64,000 nucleotides of DNA. Source: Salegentibacter sp. (GTDB lineage Bacteria; Bacteroidota; Bacteroidia; Flavobacteriales; Flavobacteriaceae). The notes below the pieces were generated by a model. That model worked only from the letters and a program-made list of their open reading frames with translations. It searched no databases and was not told the origin of the DNA. The position numbers were made by a program, and so were the translations under genes. Location: the NCBI GenBank assembly GCA_024635795.1, contig JAGXIH010000017.1, positions 1 to 64,000 on the forward strand. Direction: 5' to 3'. This document shows positions 28,875-38,093 of the stretch, piece by piece; the first letter of the stretch is position 1; the number at the start of each line of letters is the position of its first letter.

Positions 28875-29505
28875 ATGGGATATTGAGATATTTATGGGTT
28901 TGAAGTGAGACTTTCCACTTTGGATTTTTCATTACATAATCCACGATTAACGGCATCATTTCATCCCTTTTGCTCCATTCAGGCTGAAGATAGAGAATGC
29001 AATTATCACTTACCTTCGCTGCCTGTTCTTCAGCAAATTTAAAATCGTGTTTATTGAAGATGATCATCTTAAGCTCATTAGCCAAAGGATAGATCTCATC
29101 AGTTGGAAGCTTTTTCTTCTTCGGAGAAAGGCAAATCCAATCCCACTGGCCGGTTAACTTATATGCTCCTGAAGTTTCAATATGAATTTTACTTCCTTTA
29201 TTTTTTAACCCCTGAGTGAGTTGGGTCATATCCCAGGTTAATGGTTCACCACCTGTCACTACCACAGTATCACTGTGTTTAGTCGCATTTTCAATAATTT
29301 CCCCAATATGAGTAGGCGGATGCAGACCTGCGTCCCAACTTTCCTTCACGTCACACCAGTGGCATCCAACATCGCAGCCTCCTATCCTTATAAAATAAGC
29401 GGCAGTTCCTTTATGGAATCCCTCCCCCTGTATGGTATAGAACTCTTCCATTAACGGAAGCATAATTCCCTCATCAACCAGCCTTCTTGTCTCTTCTGTA
29501 ATCAT
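28873..29505 (-). CDS. queE: 7-carboxy-7-deazaguanine synthase QueE
   Basis: QueE is a radical SAM enzyme that contracts 6-carboxytetrahydropterin to 7-carboxy-7-deazaguanine in queuosine synthesis. The cluster cysteines lie in GGCDVGCHWCDV, and TIQGEGFHKGTAAYFIRIG and VVTGGEPL are typical. The frame opens at 29514, but a perfect -7 box (minus strand TATCTTTG, 29512-29519) overlaps those first codons. I therefore prefer the ATG at 29503-29505, giving 210 residues; transcription would then start close to the start codon. It is monocistronic. Confidence 0.93.
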   Translation of the reverse strand: MITEETRRLVDEGIMLPLMEEFYTIQGEGFHKGTAAYFIRIGGCDVGCHWCDVKESWDAGLHPPTHIGEIIENATKHSDTVVVTGGEPLTWDMTQLTQGLKNKGSKIHIETSGAYKLTGQWDWICLSPKKKKLPTDEIYPLANELKMIIFNKHDFKFAEEQAAKVSDNCILYLQPEWSKRDEMMPLIVDYVMKNPKWKVSLQTHKYLNIP

Positions 29506-29511
29506 AGCGCG

Positions 29512-29519
29512 CAAAGATA
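29512..29519 (-). promoter_or_regulatory. queE promoter -7 box close to the start codon
   Basis: The minus strand reads TATCTTTG. With a start point about 7 bases downstream, transcription would begin at or near the ATG at 29505, so the message may be leaderless or nearly so. Confidence 0.4.
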
Positions 29520-29573
29520 CGGAATATCCTTTTTTTCCTCTCCGCTTTGAGCCAGGATTATTTATTACTAGTA

Positions 29574-31028
29574 TTATTTAAGGATTAAGGCGTTTTTCAC
29601 TGCGGAAGGCTCCTCGCCTGTTTTAACCAGAAATCCGTTTATAACTGCGTATTCAGTCTCCCCATCTTTCTCTAGAAAAAAAGAATGAGAAATGTCTTCT
29701 GAAGCTTTAAAGTCAGGAGAAACCAGGTTTACCGGATAATCGGTGAAATTTTCATTCTCCGGTAAATTCTCTACCGGGATATAGGCATAAGCCTGTTCCA
29801 GCAGCACCTTAAAATCCAGTTTTCCTACGGCTTCCAAATCGGGTAAGATCTCTGGATATACCTTTCCTGAAATCAGCTTATAACCTGAAAAATCTTTGCT
29901 GTTGTAGGCATAATTGGTAGAGAGATCTCCCCGATCTGCCACATAAGCACGATAGGAATATTCCTGGGGCGTATCGCCCGGAACTTCGCTGTGGTTGATC
30001 CCCAGATCCAGGATATATTCATTTCCCAGTAACTCATAGGTAATTTCTATTAATTTCAGATCATATAGCTTGGAGTCATTCTGCGGAATATTCTCATATT
30101 CCGCTATATCCACCATTCTATATCCTTCATCTGCAATAGCGAAAACCGCTGCCAAAATTGACACAAAATTGAGCTTTCTTATTTCCTGTTTTTCAGGATC
30201 ATCAGGGTAACCTCCACTTTCAATTAAAATTGTACTGGTGCCCCACTTCTGAATATTATCTCCAAAGGCGCGGGGTTCAAAATCATCATTGTATCTGCCA
30301 ACCTGCCCGGGTGCATAGTTCTGGATCACATTATTCATAAGCACAATGAGTTTCATGGCGTTCCCGCGAACCTCATTAATTGATTTTTCATAATCGTAAG
30401 CCGGCGCTAAATACGAAAAAGTTGCAGGTTTCTCAGTTCCTTCAGCATTGTAATAGCGGCTTTGGTCATGAAGATTGAATCCGAAATCGGCATCAAGGCT
30501 ATCTCTTACTTTTTTCAGGGTTTTACTTTCGGGGGATTGTAATCTTAGCGCATCGCGGTTCACATCTACGCCCAAAGCATTTCGTCTCTGAAATTTTTCG
30601 GCGCCATCGGGATTAAGCATGGGGAGAAAATGCAAAGTAACTTCTTTCAGCAGTGCTTCCTTTTCGACTTTAAAATCATCAGAATTCAGGAAATTAAAAA
30701 TATCAAAAAGAGCCATGGTGGCTGTAGATTCATCTCCATGCATTTGGGACCATAGCAGCACATCGGTCTCACCGGTTCCTATGCTCAAAAGATTTAAACT
30801 TCTGCCCTCGATGGATTCCCCAACTTTATTAATCCTGAACGCTGAGTTATTTTCCTGTTTTTTAATCAGGTCTTCAACCAACTCGTGAGTAAATCTTCTT
30901 TGGTCAATGCTTTCTTCTTTATAATCAGGATATTTTTCATAAAGCTTTTTATAAAAATCATCCTGTTGAGCCGAAAGCCCAAAACTCATAAGAAGGAAGA
31001 AAATCGGAAAAATTAAAAAGGTTTTCAT
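29574..31028 (-). CDS. M14 family zinc carboxypeptidase, exported
   Basis: This is a 484-residue metallopeptidase with a signal peptide (about 1-20). The M14 zinc-ligand motif HGDE lies in WSQMHGDESTATM near residue 95. The substrate-binding NPDGAEKFQRRNALGVDVNRD follows near 138-158, and the third ligand is probably in NLHDQ near 180. The catalytic Glu is likely in STILIESGG near 265. The C-terminal 200 residues form an additional domain without a name I recognise. Its start overlaps the amidase stop by four bases, so the pair acts in one pathway. Some M14 enzymes cut peptidoglycan stem peptides, others proteins; I cannot tell which applies. Confidence 0.9.
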   Translation of the reverse strand: MKTFLIFPIFFLLMSFGLSAQQDDFYKKLYEKYPDYKEESIDQRRFTHELVEDLIKKQENNSAFRINKVGESIEGRSLNLLSIGTGETDVLLWSQMHGDESTATMALFDIFNFLNSDDFKVEKEALLKEVTLHFLPMLNPDGAEKFQRRNALGVDVNRDALRLQSPESKTLKKVRDSLDADFGFNLHDQSRYYNAEGTEKPATFSYLAPAYDYEKSINEVRGNAMKLIVLMNNVIQNYAPGQVGRYNDDFEPRAFGDNIQKWGTSTILIESGGYPDDPEKQEIRKLNFVSILAAVFAIADEGYRMVDIAEYENIPQNDSKLYDLKLIEITYELLGNEYILDLGINHSEVPGDTPQEYSYRAYVADRGDLSTNYAYNSKDFSGYKLISGKVYPEILPDLEAVGKLDFKVLLEQAYAYIPVENLPENENFTDYPVNLVSPDFKASEDISHSFFLEKDGETEYAVINGFLVKTGEEPSAVKNALILK

Positions 31029-31708
31029 TTAACTGTGGATTTAGGCCTGGGAACGGGTTTAAAATTAAAATTTCTCGTTGCATGTCTAACGGCGTTCATG
31101 AAATCTACTCCCGGATCGGTTTTTTGGGTGCGATAACCGCTGTCTTTTTCTTTCCAGAGCGGATGGTCTTCAAAGTTAGTATATTCATAATGACCAATAA
31201 GATAATCGATATCGTATTTATTTGCGAGGTAATTCACCAACCAGATATTGGCATCAACCTGCGCCCTGGTTAAAGGCGCTTCTTCGGTCCCACCAACATT
31301 CTCAATGCCAATTGCTACGTGGTTGAGACCAATAACATGTCTGGCCATAAGTTTTTCCGGCATCAGCCTGTAAATTTCTCCATTGCGATGCACGAGAAAA
31401 TGCGCAGAAACATTCAAGCCGCTCGCCTTCTGAATATCGGCTCTGGCTCCTGGCAATTTCACGGGATCGAAAGCGCTAAAAGAGGCTTCAAGTGTTGGTA
31501 TTGCCGTCCAGTGTAAAACGATCATTTTAGGGGTTATCTTCGGGGTTTTCTTGAATAGATCATAGCGATCTTCCATATAATCCAGGCTGAGTTCCCGGCG
31601 TTCCTCATTAAAATTTATAGGTTTATCAATAATAAAGTAGGCAACTTCCTTCGATGGGCCACAGGAAGCAATAATGAGTGTTATTGTAATTAAAACAAGT
31701 CTTTTCAT
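31025..31708 (-). CDS. N-acetylmuramoyl-L-alanine amidase (Amidase_2), lipoprotein
   Basis: This 227-residue protein has a lipobox (LIIASC, Cys about 16) and an Amidase_2 (T7 lysozyme-like) domain. Zinc ligands are expected in MIVLHWTAIP near residue 66 and in LIGHYEY and KTDPGVDF toward the end; GIENVGG is also typical. The enzyme should cut the bond between MurNAc and L-alanine. It is translationally coupled to the M14 peptidase downstream, and lies 62 bases after the susD stop with a terminator between. Confidence 0.9.
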   Translation of the reverse strand: MKRLVLITITLIIASCGPSKEVAYFIIDKPINFNEERRELSLDYMEDRYDLFKKTPKITPKMIVLHWTAIPTLEASFSAFDPVKLPGARADIQKASGLNVSAHFLVHRNGEIYRLMPEKLMARHVIGLNHVAIGIENVGGTEEAPLTRAQVDANIWLVNYLANKYDIDYLIGHYEYTNFEDHPLWKEKDSGYRTQKTDPGVDFMNAVRHATRNFNFKPVPRPKSTVK

Positions 31709-31725
31709 ATCTTTTAAAATTAAAA

Positions 31726-31748
31726 AAGGGCTACTTAAAGCAGCCCTT
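31726..31748 (-). terminator. Terminator of the susC-susD operon
   Basis: AAGGGCT at 31726-31732 pairs with AGCCCTT at 31742-31748. A preceding run of A becomes the T tail on the minus strand. Confidence 0.7.
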
Positions 31749-31769
31749 CTAAATTAGTAAAATTAAGTT

Positions 31770-33161
31770 TTATTGGTCCCACCATACTTTACCATAGATA
31801 CCATCTTCTCCTCCAAACTGGCGTTGTACCGCCTCTTCATAATTAGCTTCATTATTGAAAACCTCATTATCGGGGTAGCTTAAACGGTTCGGCACTGGCG
31901 CACCATTTGGTTCAACCAGATCATTAGGAAAGCCAGTTCTTCTCCATTCTGACCAGGCTTCATAACCAAACATATATAAATGAACCCAACGCTGGTTAGA
32001 AATTTTCTCAATGGCATTATCTGGGTCAAAAGCAATTTCAGATTGGCTAAGAAATTCATCTACACCATCTGAGCTTCCAGTCCATTGTTCAATAGAAGCC
32101 TCAACAGCTTCTTCATAAAAGGTACCGGCATCTCCTTCGGTGGTCCAATTTCGCGATGCAGCTTCTGCTTTTGCAAACAGGACCTGTGCATAAGTAACCA
32201 GATATACTGGAGCATCCTGGGCGAAAATTTGGGACCCAAGAAGTGAATACTCTTCAGTTCCTATGTTCTCTTCTTCACCAAATTTAAGCCCCACGTACTC
32301 ACCGGTAGCTCGAGCTGGATCACCGTAAACCTCAAGTCGGGGATCATTCACCGGTTTCATTTCTTCAACAAGATTTTCAGTTAAAGCCCACCATTCGCGG
32401 TTACTGGCTACAACCTGGCTATACCAGTAATTTTGATTGTTTGCATCAGCTAAATGTTGGAATACAAGATTATCAGCATTCGAAGTCAAAACTCCAGCGT
32501 CTAAGGCTGCATTAAATTCTTCTCGCGCAGTATCCTCATCCGCCTCTGAAAGTCTTAGAGCCATAAAAAGCCGAATGGTATTCCCTAGTTTTTTCCATTT
32601 AGACATATCTCCACCATAAACAACATCATTGTTTATGCTTCCGGAAACCATCATATCATTAGCTTCCTTCAATTCACTGAACAAGTCATTGTAGATAAAT
32701 TCCTGAGTATCGTATTCAGGAGTGAAATTTTCAGATCCCATCAAGGCATCAGAATAAGGGATATCTCCCCAACGGTCAGTTAAATTCCAGTAAAAATAGG
32801 CTCTAAGGATCTTCGCTACGGCAACCTGGTTTGCAACGGGTCCATCTGACCCGCTAAGATCGTCTGAATCCAGAACTGTCTGGAGGTTTGCCAGTGGCCC
32901 CTGGTAATATCCGTAGAAACTTGTGCTTTCCTGAGGATATAACGAGGTACCCACGTATTGGGTTTCTGCCAGGTACTGAGCCATAAATTCTCCTTTAGGA
33001 GAGGAAGCAAGCCCAGGCAAATAAAGTTGGGCGTTAGCAATCAATTGGGTCCCGGAAGCCTGGCTAGGCAGGTTCGGATTTATATTGATGTCTTCATCAA
33101 AGTCACTGCAACTTCCCAGAATGAAAGTGGACAGAAGTAATATTATATATGTTTTTTTCAT
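31770..33161 (-). CDS. SusD/RagB family substrate-binding lipoprotein
   Basis: This 463-residue lipoprotein (lipobox near LGSC, Cys17) forms the surface lid of a SusCD nutrient transporter. It begins SDFDEDININPN, a typical start of the SusD-like family, and has the tetratricopeptide-like helices and the C-terminal RWVHLYMFGYEAWSEWRRTG block. It follows susC by 11 bases and is cotranscribed with it. No glycoside hydrolase, sigma/anti-sigma pair or hybrid sensor lies nearby, so the ligand is open; it may be a peptide, an oligomer of another kind or a glycan processed elsewhere. Confidence 0.95.
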   Translation of the reverse strand: MKKTYIILLLSTFILGSCSDFDEDININPNLPSQASGTQLIANAQLYLPGLASSPKGEFMAQYLAETQYVGTSLYPQESTSFYGYYQGPLANLQTVLDSDDLSGSDGPVANQVAVAKILRAYFYWNLTDRWGDIPYSDALMGSENFTPEYDTQEFIYNDLFSELKEANDMMVSGSINNDVVYGGDMSKWKKLGNTIRLFMALRLSEADEDTAREEFNAALDAGVLTSNADNLVFQHLADANNQNYWYSQVVASNREWWALTENLVEEMKPVNDPRLEVYGDPARATGEYVGLKFGEEENIGTEEYSLLGSQIFAQDAPVYLVTYAQVLFAKAEAASRNWTTEGDAGTFYEEAVEASIEQWTGSSDGVDEFLSQSEIAFDPDNAIEKISNQRWVHLYMFGYEAWSEWRRTGFPNDLVEPNGAPVPNRLSYPDNEVFNNEANYEEAVQRQFGGEDGIYGKVWWDQ

Positions 33162-33172
33162 CGCGATAATTT

Positions 33173-36100
33173 TTAAAATGTGATGTTTAGATTAATCCCG
33201 TAAGATCTTACCGTTGCCAACTGTCCTGATTCATACCAGCTTATTGACTGGCTACCGGTAGATATCGCAGAAGGGTCTATACCATCTGGAGCATCCTGCC
33301 AAATCATTGCAGGATTTCGCGCTATAAGAGCCAAGTTTACCGTGTCAAAAGGAAGATTGCTCATTAAATTTTCCCCAAAGGTATATCCAAGTCTAAGCTC
33401 CCTTAGTTTAATATAGGAAGCATCATACAGCCATTCTTCATAAATTCTTCTCCCGACAACATTTCTGTAATAAGATCTGGCATCTACATAGGCTTCTACT
33501 GGCTGTCCTGTTTCAGCAGAAATACCAGTAACTTTAACTCCACCACCTTCTTCAAGTGGATCCCTTACATTCATTCCCCGATCATTAGTTGCTACCGTAA
33601 GTGGATCCTGGCCTGTTCTAACCCCCAGCATTTTTGAGCGACTAAAAAACTGTCCTCCACCCTGGAAATCGATCATTGCAGCCAGATTAAAATTCTTATA
33701 GCGGAAGGTATTCTGGAAACCTCCGGTAAAATCAGGAAGCACTGAACCAAAATTATGAGTTGCATCGGTATATAAAGGCATGTTATTTTGATCTAATAGA
33801 ACTTCCCCGGTAGCCTCATCTCTCTGGTAAGCTTGCCCTATAAGACTTCCAAAAGGCTCGCCTTCATAAGAATTCAGGTAACTCGAAACACTTGAGTAAG
33901 TAGTCGATCCGTAGGTATAAACATCAATTCCCGGAGCCAATTCAACAACTTCACTTCGGTTTCTGTTGATATTAAATACTGCATCCCACAGAAAATCATC
34001 AGTTTTAATTGGCTGGCCCGTTAAGGTTAGTTCTATACCCTGGTTTTGGATAAGACCTGCATTAATGGTACTTGAACTATAACCACTTGCTCCTGATACA
34101 TCAAGATTAATGATCTGATTTTTATTTTTTTGTAGATAATAGGTGAAATCCAAACCTAACCTGTTATTTAAAAACCGAAGATCAACCCCTGCTTCATAAG
34201 AGTGAGCAAAAGAAGGTTCTATATCAGGGTTATTAAGATTATCAGGCACATATAAGGTGTTTATATTTCCATAAACGGTACCAACGCCATAAGCCGGTGT
34301 TGTTTGATATGGACTAAGATCTGATCCCGCCTGAGCATAACTGGCTCTAAATTTCCCAAATGTTAAAAGGTCAGATTCTATAAGTTCACTAAAAATCATA
34401 CTTCCCGAAATAGACGGATACCAGTAAGAGTTGTTGTCTGCAGGTAAGGCCGAAGAATTATCGTTTCTAATAGAGGCATCCACGAAATAAGTATCCAGGT
34501 AACCTAAAGAAATCATACCAAAGACACTTCTAATCTGTTTCTCCAGTTTATAGGAAGTAGTCGAAGGTCTGTCAATTGAAGCATCAATATTGTAAAATCC
34601 TGGAGCAGATAAACCACCAACTGTAGCTTGAGATAAATAAGTATAATTACGATTATAAATATTTCCTCCTATAGTTCCATTTACAGAGAATTCCTCAAAC
34701 TTTTTATTATACTGACCAATCAATTCATAGTTGAATTCCTTATTCTGGTACTTTCCTACAGAATATCCTGGTATACTCTTCCCTCCAAAGGCTGTTCTGC
34801 CTTCAATATTCTGAGTATACATATCTGATCTTATTGCTCCGGAGATTTCAATTTCCGGTGTGATTTGATATTTCAACGAAACATCCCCAAAGAACCTGTC
34901 CCGGGTATCTTCCGAAGTATTTTCATATGCATCAAAATAAGGATTGTTCCAGTATAAAGGATTAAAATTGGTTACCTCCCCGGTGGTAGAACTAGGATTT
35001 CGCAAGTTCCAATGAAGAAACGTGCCATCGGCATATTTATAGTCCTTTAAACGGTTCATATCAAGATTTCTCTGAAACCACTGATTAAAGTAAGCCACAC
35101 CATATTCTGACCCCTGGCCCGGTCTTCTGGCATCATTCCTTGCATAATTAATATTGGTTGAAAGCGTGAGATCATCTGAAAGATCCAGCGCAGCGCTTAA
35201 ACCTAAATTATTTCTATTTAAATAAGTATTAGGCTCAACCCCTTCTATACGTGTATCGTTAAGACTTAATCTGAAAGTCGTATTATCGCTTCCACCTGAA
35301 ACAGTTACACCATTATTCAGGTTATAACCCGTTTCATAATAATCCTTAATATTATCAGGATGCGGAACAAATGGTGTTAACTGCCCGTAAGTAGGATCCT
35401 GAGGATAAAAACTAAAGACTTGCCTAACCGGTGTGCCATCCATTCTTGGCCCCCAGCTTTCGTCAACACTTATAGCCACATATGGGTCTCCATTAGGAAG
35501 GGTTGAGAAAGATTGACTTGATCCAGCACCGTACATATTTTGTTTAGGCAAAAAGTTACCCGCTCTTTCAATTGAATAAGAGGAATTTATTTGTACCTGA
35601 ACATCTTTGGCACCCCTTTTACCCTTCTTGGTGGTAATCATGATTACCCCGTATTGTCCACGAATTCCGTAAAGCGCAGAAGCAGCCGGTCCTTTTAGGA
35701 CATTTACAGATTCAATATCGCTTGGATTAACATCCTGGCCTAAGTTTCCAAAATCTGCTCCGGCACTGCCTGAGAAGTTAGCATTGGAAATTGGAGTCCC
35801 ATCAACTACCATTAAAGGTTGGTCTCCCCCACTTATGGAATTTACACCACGAATTTTTATCTTCTGGGTACCTCCCATACTCGCTCCTGAGGAACCAGTA
35901 ACCTGAACCCCGGCAACTCGACCTGCAAGGGAACCTAAAACATTTTGCTCATTGGTTAGATTTAAATCCTCACCGCCTACCTCCTGGGTGGCGTAACCTA
36001 AGGATTTCTTTTCTCTGGAAATACCGAGAGCGGTAACTACTACCTCTCCTAAACTTTCCAGGTCTTCCACCATTTCTACATTAATAGTAGTTTGATTGTT

Positions 36101-36355
36101 CACAGGTATTTCCCGGCGCTCAAAACCAAGCGACGAAAACACCAAAACAGCATCGGGCGTAACATCAATGGAATACTCTCCCTCCATATCGGTAACGGTT
36201 CCCTGATTGGTTCCTTTCACCAGTACATTCACCCCAGGTAGGGACATCCCATCACTGGCAACAGTCACGGTACCCGATACTGTGCGCTCCTGGGCGAAAA
36301 TACTGGAAATCTGAAAAATGGCTAATAAAGCCAAAATTGTAAGTTTGTTTCTCAT
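33173..36355 (-). CDS. SusC/RagA family TonB-dependent outer-membrane transporter
   Basis: This 1060-residue TonB-dependent transporter is the barrel of a SusCD pair. In order there is a signal peptide (1-21), a carboxypeptidase-regulatory-like domain (about 24-105, with GTNQGTVTDMEGEYSID), a plug domain from about 120 containing GSSGASMGG and the SusC signature for MVVDGTPISN, then the 22-stranded barrel ending in an aromatic residue (YGINLNITF). It is the first gene of the operon with susD. The ligand cannot be inferred. The 5' region carries AT-rich DNA with a near-match -7 box. Confidence 0.95.
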   Translation of the reverse strand: MRNKLTILALLAIFQISSIFAQERTVSGTVTVASDGMSLPGVNVLVKGTNQGTVTDMEGEYSIDVTPDAVLVFSSLGFERREIPVNNQTTINVEMVEDLESLGEVVVTALGISREKKSLGYATQEVGGEDLNLTNEQNVLGSLAGRVAGVQVTGSSGASMGGTQKIKIRGVNSISGGDQPLMVVDGTPISNANFSGSAGADFGNLGQDVNPSDIESVNVLKGPAASALYGIRGQYGVIMITTKKGKRGAKDVQVQINSSYSIERAGNFLPKQNMYGAGSSQSFSTLPNGDPYVAISVDESWGPRMDGTPVRQVFSFYPQDPTYGQLTPFVPHPDNIKDYYETGYNLNNGVTVSGGSDNTTFRLSLNDTRIEGVEPNTYLNRNNLGLSAALDLSDDLTLSTNINYARNDARRPGQGSEYGVAYFNQWFQRNLDMNRLKDYKYADGTFLHWNLRNPSSTTGEVTNFNPLYWNNPYFDAYENTSEDTRDRFFGDVSLKYQITPEIEISGAIRSDMYTQNIEGRTAFGGKSIPGYSVGKYQNKEFNYELIGQYNKKFEEFSVNGTIGGNIYNRNYTYLSQATVGGLSAPGFYNIDASIDRPSTTSYKLEKQIRSVFGMISLGYLDTYFVDASIRNDNSSALPADNNSYWYPSISGSMIFSELIESDLLTFGKFRASYAQAGSDLSPYQTTPAYGVGTVYGNINTLYVPDNLNNPDIEPSFAHSYEAGVDLRFLNNRLGLDFTYYLQKNKNQIINLDVSGASGYSSSTINAGLIQNQGIELTLTGQPIKTDDFLWDAVFNINRNRSEVVELAPGIDVYTYGSTTYSSVSSYLNSYEGEPFGSLIGQAYQRDEATGEVLLDQNNMPLYTDATHNFGSVLPDFTGGFQNTFRYKNFNLAAMIDFQGGGQFFSRSKMLGVRTGQDPLTVATNDRGMNVRDPLEEGGGVKVTGISAETGQPVEAYVDARSYYRNVVGRRIYEEWLYDASYIKLRELRLGYTFGENLMSNLPFDTVNLALIARNPAMIWQDAPDGIDPSAISTGSQSISWYESGQLATVRSYGINLNITF

Positions 36356-36465
36356 TCCTTTAGTGTTATAATTTTGCTAATAAACTTTAAATATATATAA
36401 ATTGCGCCTACTCTGCGACTTTATCTTAACTAATAAATAAAGTTTTACTAAATTTTTAGATAAGC

Positions 36466-36473
36466 TATCTTTG
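36466..36473 (+). promoter_or_regulatory. dacB promoter, -7 box
   Basis: TATCTTTG matches TAnnTTTG, 66 bases before the preferred ATG. It overlaps the first codons of a longer TTG-started frame, which argues against that longer start. Confidence 0.5.
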
Positions 36474-36539
36474 AGAAAACATTATTTACAGAAAGTTCAA
36501 ACAAAATTACAATTCATAAAAAATTTAAAATTCCCAAAG

Positions 36540-37838
36540 ATGAATATCCGCCCTTTACTGCTCTTCGGATCTATTATATTCCTTGTTTCCTGCTCGGTTT
36601 CAAAGAGAACCACAAAAAATATTGATAAAAGCTTCAAAGAAGCACCTGCATTTAAACAAGGTTTTGCAGGATTTATGGTTTATGATCCGGAAGAGAAAAA
36701 AATACTATATAATCACAACGGAGAAAAATATTTTACTCCGGCATCAAACACAAAATTATTCAGCTTTTATACGGGATTAAAGATCCTGGGGGATTCTGTC
36801 CCGGCTCTAAAATACACTATCGAAAACGACAGTTTGTTCTTTACCGGTACAGGCGATCCTTCTCTTTTAAACCCTAATCTTCCCGATTCTCCGGTCATTC
36901 CGTTTTTAAGGGAACGAAATGAGACCCTGGTGCTGGTGCCGCCGGTTTACACCGAGATACACCAAGGGCCGGGCTGGGCGTGGGATGATTTCAATTCGTA
37001 TTATTCTGCGGAAAGGACTCCTTTTCCTATATATGGAAACCTGGTGAATTTCACTTTTAAATCAGGTGAGGAAAAACCAAAGGTCAATCCGGCAATTTTT
37101 TCAGATTCACTTATTGTCACAGAATCGAAAAGACCCAGGATTAGAAGGGAACTACGCAGCAATACCTTTTTGTTTCAGAATTCAGAAAGAGAAAACAATT
37201 TCAGCCAGAATGTTCCCTTCCATTATTCAACAGAAATGGCAGCTGCTCTTTTAAGTGATACGCTTAAAAAGCCTGTTTTTATAAAGAATTCTCCTAAAAT
37301 GGAGTTTTCAGAAAAGCTATATAGTATACCTGTAGATAGTATGTATAAAAGGATGATGGAAGTGAGCGATAACTTCATCGCCGAACAGATTTTACTAATG
37401 GCAGCGCAAGAGATAAGTGACACTTTAAAAAGCGATATTGCCATCAAACATATGAAAGAAACCTATTTAAATGATCTTACTGACGAGCCCCAATGGGTTG
37501 ATGGCTCGGGTTTGTCGCGATACAATCTATTTACTCCACGCACTATGATAAGCTTACTGCTTAAAATAAAAGAGGAAGTGCCAGAGGATAGATTGCTTTC
37601 TTTATTGGCAACAGGCGGCCAATCGGGAACTCTAAGTAATTTCTATAAAGCTGAAGAACCTTACATTTTTGCCAAAACGGGCACCTTACGTCACAACCAT
37701 AGCCTTAGTGGATATCTGCTTACAAAAAAGGGTAAATTGCTCGTATTTAGTTTTATGAATAGCAATTATACTGTACCTACTTCTGAACTTAAGGAGGCTA
37801 TGGAACAGATCCTACTGAAGATTAGGGACAATTATTAA
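36540..37838 (+). CDS. dacB: D-alanyl-D-alanine carboxypeptidase/endopeptidase (PBP4, DacB-like)
   Basis: This class C low-molecular-weight penicillin-binding protein trims or splits peptidoglycan stem peptides. From the ATG at 36540 it has 432 residues and begins with a lipoprotein leader (LVSC, Cys18). Catalytic motifs are SNTK at 69-72, SDN in EVSDNFIAEQ, and KTG in FAKTGTLRHNHS. The frame opens earlier at a TTG (36471), but those residues precede the leader and overlap the promoter. It is followed by the tandem leader elements and ldcA, another stem-peptide enzyme. Confidence 0.93.
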   Translation: MNIRPLLLFGSIIFLVSCSVSKRTTKNIDKSFKEAPAFKQGFAGFMVYDPEEKKILYNHNGEKYFTPASNTKLFSFYTGLKILGDSVPALKYTIENDSLFFTGTGDPSLLNPNLPDSPVIPFLRERNETLVLVPPVYTEIHQGPGWAWDDFNSYYSAERTPFPIYGNLVNFTFKSGEEKPKVNPAIFSDSLIVTESKRPRIRRELRSNTFLFQNSERENNFSQNVPFHYSTEMAAALLSDTLKKPVFIKNSPKMEFSEKLYSIPVDSMYKRMMEVSDNFIAEQILLMAAQEISDTLKSDIAIKHMKETYLNDLTDEPQWVDGSGLSRYNLFTPRTMISLLLKIKEEVPEDRLLSLLATGGQSGTLSNFYKAEEPYIFAKTGTLRHNHSLSGYLLTKKGKLLVFSFMNSNYTVPTSELKEAMEQILLKIRDNY

Positions 37839-37844
37839 AAATTA

Positions 37845-37970
37845 AAACCAGCATGATGCTGGACGCAAAAACCGGCAACATCCCGGGAAATGATTATTAA
37901 CCTATGTTAAATTCCCAGGTTAGTATCAAAATATAAACAGATGAAAAATAAAGTAAATAAAAATAGCTAA
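37845..37970 (+). ncRNA. Candidate structured leader element, upstream copy
   Basis: This is the first of two diverged tandem elements. It has a hairpin CCAGCA-TGA-TGCTGG at 37848-37862, then GGCAAC at 37874-37879, then TTAAATTCCC, and a TAACCT/AGGTTA pairing. GGGAA at 37884 could also pair with TTCCC. An ATG at 37941 stands in the same place relative to the hairpin (93 bases) as the ldcA ATG does in the second copy (92 bases). It opens only a nine-codon frame ending at 37970. GGCAAC and TAATTCC-type blocks recall the S-box (SAM-I) core, but the P1 helix and the 5' half of that core are missing. Confidence 0.35.
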
Positions 37971-37998
37971 TTTCGGTTTATAGAAATTTTAAGGAATG

Positions 37999-38093
37999 AA
38001 ACCGGCATGCTGCCGGACCCGAAAATGGCAACGTACAGGAACATGATTATAATTCAGTGCCTAATTCCCAAATTGGGATATAAATTATAAAAA
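37999..38093 (+). ncRNA. Candidate structured leader element of ldcA, downstream copy
   Basis: This second tandem element lies 154 bases after the first and directly before ldcA. It has hairpin CCGGCA-TGC-TGCCGG at 38002-38016, where both arms have changed together compared with the first copy, then GGCAAC at 38027-38032 and GTGCCTAATTCCC at 38057-38069. TGCC in the hairpin could instead pair with GGCA, giving two alternative folds. The compensated stem changes favour an RNA structure over plain repeated DNA. No ligand is assigned. Confidence 0.4.

Noticed and set aside
37845-38093. CRISPR-like or integron attC repeats between dacB and ldcA
   Set aside because: There are only two diverged units, no short regular spacers, no cas genes and no integron integrase. 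A 5' leader duplication explains them better.
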